NCBI RefSeq assembly: GCF_014640335.1
Contig: NZ_BMGT01000004.1
Coordinates: forward strand, 372,001 to 436,000
DNA length: 64,000 bases
Reading direction: 5' to 3'
DNA from: Edaphobacter dinghuensis
Lineage (GTDB): Bacteria; Acidobacteriota; Terriglobia; Terriglobales; Acidobacteriaceae
Every line of letters begins with the position of its first letter. Position 1 is the stretch's first letter. A program made the translations under genes and the position numbers. Below, piece after piece: positions 61,331-64,000 of this stretch. The notes below the pieces were generated by a model. It was not told where the DNA came from. It saw only the letters and a program-made list of their open reading frames with translations, and did not search any database.

Positions 61331-62710
61331 CTACTCGCTATCCGGCCCTGCGATGACCACCGTCTTGCAGTTGAGGAACTCGCGCATTCCCGCAGCCGAC
61401 AGTTCACGTCCGTAACCTGAGCGCTTGATGCCGCCGAAGGGTAGGCGCGGATCGCTTGCGACCATCGCATTGATGAAGACAGCTCCGCACTGCAGCTCTC
61501 TCGAAAAACGCCCTTGTTCGCTTGAGTCGCGTGTCCAGACTGAGGCGCTGAGGCCAAAAGGAGTGTCGTTTGCGAGCCGGATCGCCTCATCCAGATCAGC
61601 CACGCGAAAGAGCATGGCGACCGGGCCAAAGAGCTCTTCTCGATAAACCACCGAGGTACGCGGTACATCGATCAGTACCGTCGGCTCGAAGTAATTGCCC
61701 TCTCCGAGCATGCGCTCGCCGCCGGTCAGAATGCGTGCTCCGGCGCTGATTGCGGCCTTTACCTGTGCCTCAAGCTCATCGACGATACTCGTCGTTGCAA
61801 GCGGTCCAATGTCCGTGGTGTCCTTCATCGGGTCGCCGACACGCATACTCTCCATGCCCGCGACGAAGCGCGATTCGAACTCGTCGTAGATCTCGTCGGC
61901 GACGATAAAGCGTTTGGCGGCGATGCAGGACTGACCGCTGTTGACGCAACGCGCGCGAACGGCAGTCTCGACGGCAAGATCGAGATTGGCCGATGGCATG
62001 ACGATAAACGGATCGCTGCCGCCGAGTTCGAGTACGGATTTTTTGATCAGCCAGCCTGCCTGCGCTGCCACGGCCCGGCCAGCAGGCTCGCTTCCGGTGA
62101 CGGTGACGGCGGCAATTCGCTCGTCGTTGAGCACGGACTCGACCTGACGTGAGTCGATCAGCAGGGCCTGAAAGGTGCCTCTCGGGAAGCCCGCGCGACG
62201 AACCAGCGCTTCAATGGCGATGGCGCACTGGGGAACGTTGGAGGAGTGCTTGAGCAAGCCAATGTTGCCTGCCATCAGCGCAGGCGCAAGAAAACGAAAG
62301 ACCTGCCAGAAGGGGAAGTTCCACGGCATAACGGCCAGGACAACGCCGAGCGGGTCCCAGCGAACGTAGCTGTCATTGCCGTCGGTCGGGATGCGCTCGG
62401 GCGCAAGAATGCGCGCAGCATTCTCCGCATAGTAGCGGCAGGCGGTCGCGCACTTCAGCACCTCCTGCCGGGCTGTGTGCAACGGTTTGCCCATCTCCTC
62501 GGTGATGACGATGGCAAGGTCCTCGGTCTCGTGCTCGAGGATAGAAGCTAGTTTTCTCATGCAGAGAGCACGGTGCTCAAGCGGGATGGTCTGATAGGAC
62601 TGGAAAGCCTCGGCGGCGAGGCCTATCTTTTGACGAATCGCTTCGTCATCGAGCGGATCGAAGTGACGGAGGAGCTTGCCGTTAGCGGGATTGATGGATT
62701 CGATGGCCAT
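61331..62710 (-). CDS. NAD(P)-dependent succinate-semialdehyde dehydrogenase family
   Basis: A 459-residue aldehyde dehydrogenase. It starts [20 protein letters not shown] and has [35 protein letters not shown], the catalytic Glu region [20 protein letters not shown] and the catalytic Cys in [16 protein letters not shown], then [15 protein letters not shown]. The sequence matches succinate-semialdehyde dehydrogenases of the short type that feed GABA into the TCA cycle, although the substrate within the family is not certain. It is divergent from the nucleoside deaminase gene. Confidence 0.85.
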   Translation of the reverse strand: MAIESINPANGKLLRHFDPLDDEAIRQKIGLAAEAFQSYQTIPLEHRALCMRKLASILEHETEDLAIVITEEMGKPLHTARQEVLKCATACRYYAENAARILAPERIPTDGNDSYVRWDPLGVVLAVMPWNFPFWQVFRFLAPALMAGNIGLLKHSSNVPQCAIAIEALVRRAGFPRGTFQALLIDSRQVESVLNDERIAAVTVTGSEPAGRAVAAQAGWLIKKSVLELGGSDPFIVMPSANLDLAVETAVRARCVNSGQSCIAAKRFIVADEIYDEFESRFVAGMESMRVGDPMKDTTDIGPLATTSIVDELEAQVKAAISAGARILTGGERMLGEGNYFEPTVLIDVPRTSVVYREELFGPVAMLFRVADLDEAIRLANDTPFGLSASVWTRDSSEQGRFSRELQCGAVFINAMVASDPRLPFGGIKRSGYGRELSAAGMREFLNCKTVVIAGPDSE

Positions 62711-62835
62711 GCGTATAGGAGCGTCTACACTGATGCTAGGTTAGCAAGGAGCGGTGAGGCAATGTGCCATAATTTGACTATCCCGTCAGTCTCTCCGTGC
62801 CAAATACGGAATGTGGAATAAGGATATCGAGCCGA

Positions 62836-63309
62836 ATGCAGGGCAATCCAATCTTTATGGAACAAGCGATCGCTCTGGCGACGGAGAATGTCACCTCGGG
62901 GCGCGGCGGCCCTTTTGGCGCGGTGATCGTTCATGAGGGCAAGGTCGTTGCCACGGGAGTCAATCTTGTGACTGCAACCAATGACCCCACTGCCCACGCA
63001 GAGGTAACCGCCATTCGCAACGCGTCGGCAGCGCTGGCGACGTTCGATCTGGCTGGCTGCGAGATCTACACCAGTTGCGAGCCCTGCCCGATGTGTCTGG
63101 CGGCGATCTACTGGTCGCATTGCGACGCGATCTTCTATGGCAACACCTCGGCAGACGCTGCGGCTGCGGGCTTCGACGACGCGTTTCTCTATCAGGAGAT
63201 AGAACGTCCGTTGGAGCAGCGCAGAATTCCCATTGTGAATCTGCTCCGAGAGCAGGCGATCTCTAATTTTGAGGCTTGGCGTAAATACGCTGGCAGAATT
63301 GATTATTAA
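62836..63309 (+). CDS. Nucleoside deaminase (guanine deaminase-like)
   Basis: A 157-residue zinc deaminase. The zinc site has TAHAEVTAIRNAS and CEPCPMCLAAIYWSHCDAIF, and GGPFGAVIVHEGKVVATGVN, LATFDLAGCEIYTS, and GFDDAFLYQEI are typical of the B. subtilis GuaD-like group. It should deaminate guanine to xanthine; related substrates are possible. I start at the ATG at 62836, with AAGGAT upstream; an earlier GTG at 62797 adds 13 residues. It ends 3 bp before the homoserine dehydrogenase start, so the two are probably co-transcribed. Confidence 0.88.
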   Translation: MQGNPIFMEQAIALATENVTSGRGGPFGAVIVHEGKVVATGVNLVTATNDPTAHAEVTAIRNASAALATFDLAGCEIYTSCEPCPMCLAAIYWSHCDAIFYGNTSADAAAAGFDDAFLYQEIERPLEQRRIPIVNLLREQAISNFEAWRKYAGRIDY

Positions 63310-63312
63310 GTT

Positions 63313-64000
63313 ATGGCGACGAAGAAAAAACAGGTAGTGAAGAAGAAGCAGGTTGGTTCGACAGTAAAGGTAGCTCTGCTCGGGTTTGGAACAGTGGGCA
63401 GCTCGGTGGCGCAGGTGCTGGCTGCGTCGAAGTTTCCGGGAATAGAGCTGACCCACATCTTCAACCGCGATGTTCAGCGCAAACGAAGCTCTCCCGGAGC
63501 CAAGGCCGTTCCTGCGTCCGTTGTGTGGACGGAAGATATCAACGACATCCTGAACTCGAAGGTCGATGTCGTTGTCGAGCTGATGGGCGGATTGAACCCC
63601 GTTGAGGGCTGGCTGCGCAAGGCGCTGGCGTCGGGCAAATCGGTCGTCACTGCGAATAAGCAGTTGATCGCCTATCGTGGCGCGAGCCTGTTCAAATTGG
63701 CCGCGGCCAACAATGTTCATCTGGTCTATGGAGCAGCCGTCGCTGGCGGCGTGCCCGTCATTCCCGGAATGCTGCAAGGGCTAGGCGGAGACCAGGCGAG
63801 GCGGCTGAGCGGCATCCTCAATGGGACATGCAACTACATCCTCAACCGTATGGAAGGCGGCGCGGACTACGCCACCGTGCTGGCCGATGCGCAGCAGCTT
63901 GGCTATGCTGAGGCCGATCCTTCGGCGGATGTGGACGGCTTCGACGCTCGTGCCAAGCTCTGTATCCTATCGCGCATTGCGCTTCACGCGGAGCTCAATC
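63313..64000 (+). CDS. hom: Homoserine dehydrogenase (cut by window edge)
   Basis: The first 229 codons of a homoserine dehydrogenase, without a stop before the window ends. It opens with a Lys-rich leader ([16 protein letters not shown]), then the NAD(P)-binding fold [92 protein letters not shown] and [16 protein letters not shown]. It reduces aspartate semialdehyde to homoserine for threonine and methionine. It lies 3 bp after the deaminase gene. The C-terminal half (often an ACT domain) is outside the window. Confidence 0.95.
   Translation, partial: MATKKKQVVKKKQVGSTVKVALLGFGTVGSSVAQVLAASKFPGIELTHIFNRDVQRKRSSPGAKAVPASVVWTEDINDILNSKVDVVVELMGGLNPVEGWLRKALASGKSVVTANKQLIAYRGASLFKLAAANNVHLVYGAAVAGGVPVIPGMLQGLGGDQARRLSGILNGTCNYILNRMEGGADYATVLADAQQLGYAEADPSADVDGFDARAKLCILSRIALHAELN

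Noticed and set aside
1..64000. CRISPR arrays, tRNA and rRNA genes, insertion sequences
   Set aside because: Looked for by eye on both strands; no regularly spaced repeats, tRNA T-arm motifs, rRNA stretches or transposase-like proteins were seen.

Overview
The window looks like a chromosomal segment of an acidobacterium, most likely from the Terriglobales (Edaphobacter/Granulicella/Terriglobus type). This is inferred from gene content, not from a marker gene. The signs are a VWFA-related secreted protein, two very large Oar-like outer-membrane receptors with carboxypeptidase-regulatory domains, DUF5666 proteins, PEP-CTERM proteins, a GlgE/TreS-Mak alpha-glucan cluster and high-GC coding on both strands. 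I saw no tRNA, rRNA, CRISPR array, transposase or phage gene. Coding density is very high; the only gene-free stretch over 300 bp is 21670-22048.

Layout, left to right. 1-5137 (minus): a DUF5666 protein, an Oar-like receptor and a VWFA-related protein cut by the window edge. 5193-10462: a VIT1-type metal transporter and the ergothioneine genes egtB and egtD, with a cytochrome c-P460 fusion and a DsbA-like thiol oxidoreductase between them. 10468-13470 (minus): moaC, moeA and a secreted TPR protein with a tandem-repeat operator-like element in front. 13582-19521 (minus): a compact run of seven genes, waaA-lpxK-waaC-like-methyltransferase-DUF3108-DUF2007-queC, mixing lipid A/inner-core synthesis with queuosine synthesis. 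19580-26313: a secreted unknown, an SSAT-like acetyltransferase, two PEP-CTERM proteins flanking trmFO, and der. 26416-34881: a DinG-like helicase, an MFS pump, queD-queE behind a structured leader, small membrane and lipoprotein genes, an enoyl-CoA hydratase, and a VOC-RibH fusion with nusB. 34939-39320: a kumamolisin-like S53 protease, a Tat-exported DUF3863 protein and a YVTN beta-propeller. 39437-42692: an L-fucose catabolism and uptake set. 42758-56836: an MscS-like channel and a 13-kb alpha-glucan/trehalose island (degenerate glycosyltransferase, TreS-maltokinase fusion, GlgE, GH15, TreY, TreZ). 57083-61263: a second DUF5666-receptor pair. 61331-64000: a succinate-semialdehyde dehydrogenase, a guanine deaminase-like protein and a truncated homoserine dehydrogenase.

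How they work together: GlgE with TreS-Mak converts trehalose into alpha-glucan through maltose-1-phosphate, while TreY/TreZ converts alpha-glucan back to trehalose. Together with GH15 and the nearby mechanosensitive channel this suggests a carbon-storage and osmotic or desiccation module. EgtB/EgtD make the antioxidant ergothioneine. QueC, QueD and QueE make preQ0 but are split over two loci.

The most unusual observations are a dispersed palindromic repeat inserted in frame inside trmFO, a VOC-like domain fused to lumazine synthase, a glycosyltransferase-like protein without its DxD motif beside GlgE/TreS, a queDE leader with mutually exclusive hairpins, and a perfectly abutting 21-bp tandem repeat upstream of a TPR protein.
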